Source: Atherinomorus stipes (Eukaryota; Chordata; Actinopteri; Atheriniformes; Atherinidae). Taken from it: a DNA stretch of 64,000 nucleotides. Position 1 is the stretch's first letter, and every line of letters begins with the position of its first letter. Under the pieces are notes generated by a model that worked only from the letters and a program-made list of their open reading frames with translations, made no database searches and had not been told where the DNA came from. A program made the position numbers and the translations under genes. Shown piece by piece: positions 62,292 through 64,000 of the stretch. The stretch spans positions 372,001 to 436,000 of the forward strand of contig JALJCO010012876.1 of assembly GCA_023101725.1 (NCBI GenBank), in the 5' to 3' direction.

Positions 62292-64000
62292 TCATACATA
62301 TGTAGTAGTATTAATTGAAATATACTTACAAATTCTTTTGAGACAACTTATTCTTTGACGTAATTTGATTTTGATAATGTTTAAAATTATACATTTTGTC
62401 CAGAAGGCATCTATTTAACAGTCTACGATTAGACAGTGAAAAAACAAGAGAGGAGCTTTTTTCTTCTTCTTCTTCTTCTTTTTTAACGAACAAACAGCCC
62501 CTTAAGCCAAGACAGGACAATATTTGCCTTAGCTAGAATACCATTTTCCCTTGGCTTTGGGGTGTTGTTTGAGGGAGTGGGGGCCTTGACAGGGTGCTCT
62601 GAGGGCTGACCCTCACTCCACCGGAGCCACGCCACCAGCCGCATATAAATAAAAGATTACAGTGAAAAATCAATTTCTGTGTAAACTCATTAAAAATGCC
62701 CCTCACCTTAAATGATTCCCATTTCCTTCCATTCAACCTGTTAACGCCTAGCTGTCCCTGAGACCAACCACCCTACCCCCACACCCCACCATCAGAGCCT
62801 CATCCAACCCCCTAACCTCCCCTCCTTCCCAACCTTTTCCATCCTTCCTTCACCCTGTTGCTCTCCCCCAGTGGTAATTACTTGCACAAGTCGTTTTTTG
62901 CCCTTTGATTTGCACCGTTTCACAAATGAAGGTTAAGTTTGTTTAACCGTGGTGGATTTGCCAGTCATGTTAGAGCATATAATGTGGCAGGTCCTTCGTT
63001 TCTCCACACACCTCAGACAGCACTCAGTCTGCCCATCTCCCCCCTCTTCTTCCCCACATCTCCTTCCCTGTTGAACTGGGCCTCTTAGGGAGGTGTTGGG
63101 GGGGGGGGGGGGTCCAAGGTTAAGGCTTGGTGGGCTTGAGGAAACCAATGGTGGATCAGGCTTCAGACCCACTCAAAGTAGTCCAGGAAGTTGTTAAAAG
63201 TCACCTCTGGTAAAAGGATTAAGAATAAAACTGCTGTGTTTCCCCTGAGAGGATGTTAAAGGTGATCAGTGACAACCACAACTTGATGAAAGATGGAAGG
63301 AAAGATATTAAAGCAACAGGAGGATTCATTTGTCAGCTTCTTAATACGTTCTTGAATGCAGGTGCTGCAGCTGTTGTCACATATATTCTCCTTTAAATGA
63401 CATAATGACACATAAATGTAAACCGGTGAGACCACTTAAAGCTTAATCTTTGATCAGTACCTTAAAGAGTCAGTGGAACAAGGAGAACATTGATCTCAGG
63501 TAGCTTGAACTTTTGAGGGCCTTTCAAAAGCATATTGCTTTGACAGTTGAAGTGTGCACAATGATCACAGCAATAACATCTGAAGGAGTTGCTTAAAACA
63601 CACTCCAGGCAGCAGGTGACAGTCACATTCACATTTATTGTCTCAGCTCATCAGGTCTAATTTAGCAATACATCGTGAGCCTGTATGGCTGTTTCTGAGG
63701 GGTGTTCATAAAATGACGATAAAAAAAAGAGAGAGAAAAAGAAAACACCGCATCTGTAATTACGTCTGTCCACCTCAATCACGTCCTGTATGGCGAGAAG
63801 AGCTTTGACATTATCTGTCTAGTTGAGGGCAGCTGTAAAGCTTTGCGAAAACAAAAGGGTGTTAGCCCTCAGGGCAGATAGCTCATCTCCCTTTAGATAA
63901 TCCCACTGATAGTGGCGGCTGTTGTGGAGGGTCCTGCTCACCTGTGTTTGTGTTGGTTGAGACATTATTTCCACCCATTGTCCAAATCCCCTTGAAGATC

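Larger units (their letters stand above)
57218..64000. other. Intergenic sequence downstream of trabd2b
   Basis: It contains two fish repeats (57435-57834 and 58185-58517), repeat fragments and microsatellites listed separately. In 58520-60700, 61060-62210 and 62480-64000 nothing was recognised; 62560-63120 is pyrimidine/purine-skewed (C-rich CCCTACCCCC-type stretches and a poly-G run at 63098-63112) but has no exon-like structure. Confidence 0.7.

Overview
The window looks like a piece of a teleost fish nuclear genome, probably a percomorph (inference). Reasons: split exons with canonical GT-AG introns, a recognisable vertebrate gene, abundant AT/GT/CA microsatellites, and dense fish-type DNA transposons (Tc1-like, hAT-like, TTAA-target elements) with LINE fragments. 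No bacterial-type operons, CRISPR arrays, rRNA or tRNA genes are visible.

One host protein gene is supported: the 3' part of trabd2b (metalloprotease TIKI2, TraB/GxxH family, a Wnt-inactivating membrane protease), on the + strand. Five coding exons lie at 14701-14847, 20135-20309, 53746-53842, 55849-56133 and 56499-56724. They join in frame to 309 codons plus a stop and run into a 3'UTR with an AATAAA signal at 57212. The N-terminal half (signal peptide and first GxxH motif) was not found here and should lie upstream, so 1-14700 is read as intron. The second active-site motif, Gly-Ala-Gly-His, is split by a 33.4 kb intron.

Region by region. 1-14700: upstream intron with several non-autonomous DNA transposons (1380-1738, 4925-5410, 10201-10821) and a large AT-microsatellite-bearing repeat (about 6800-7630). 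14848-20134: intron with a small hAT-like element. 20310-53745: giant intron. It holds a nearly full-length but broken Tc1-like transposon with 210-bp inverted repeats (24908-26454), a LINE reverse-transcriptase fragment on the minus strand, two neighbouring TTAA elements, a hAT element with a second transposon nested inside it (34473-35523), more TTAA elements, a Tol2-like hAT remnant, an L1-like ORF2 tail, a palindromic GACCAAGACC-rich element (52239-52678), and two blocks of scrambled A-rich sequence (39475-42825 and 45248-46075) that look like poor consensus rather than biology. 57218-64000: downstream intergenic DNA with two common fish repeats and several microsatellites; no gene was recognised.

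The most interesting pattern is a pair of related short transposons (4925-5410 and 34968-35488). They share TAGCCT-type ends and 9-bp target duplications, and each carries, at the same offset, a short ATG-initiated reading frame resembling the segment just before the Walker A motif of RecQ-like helicases.
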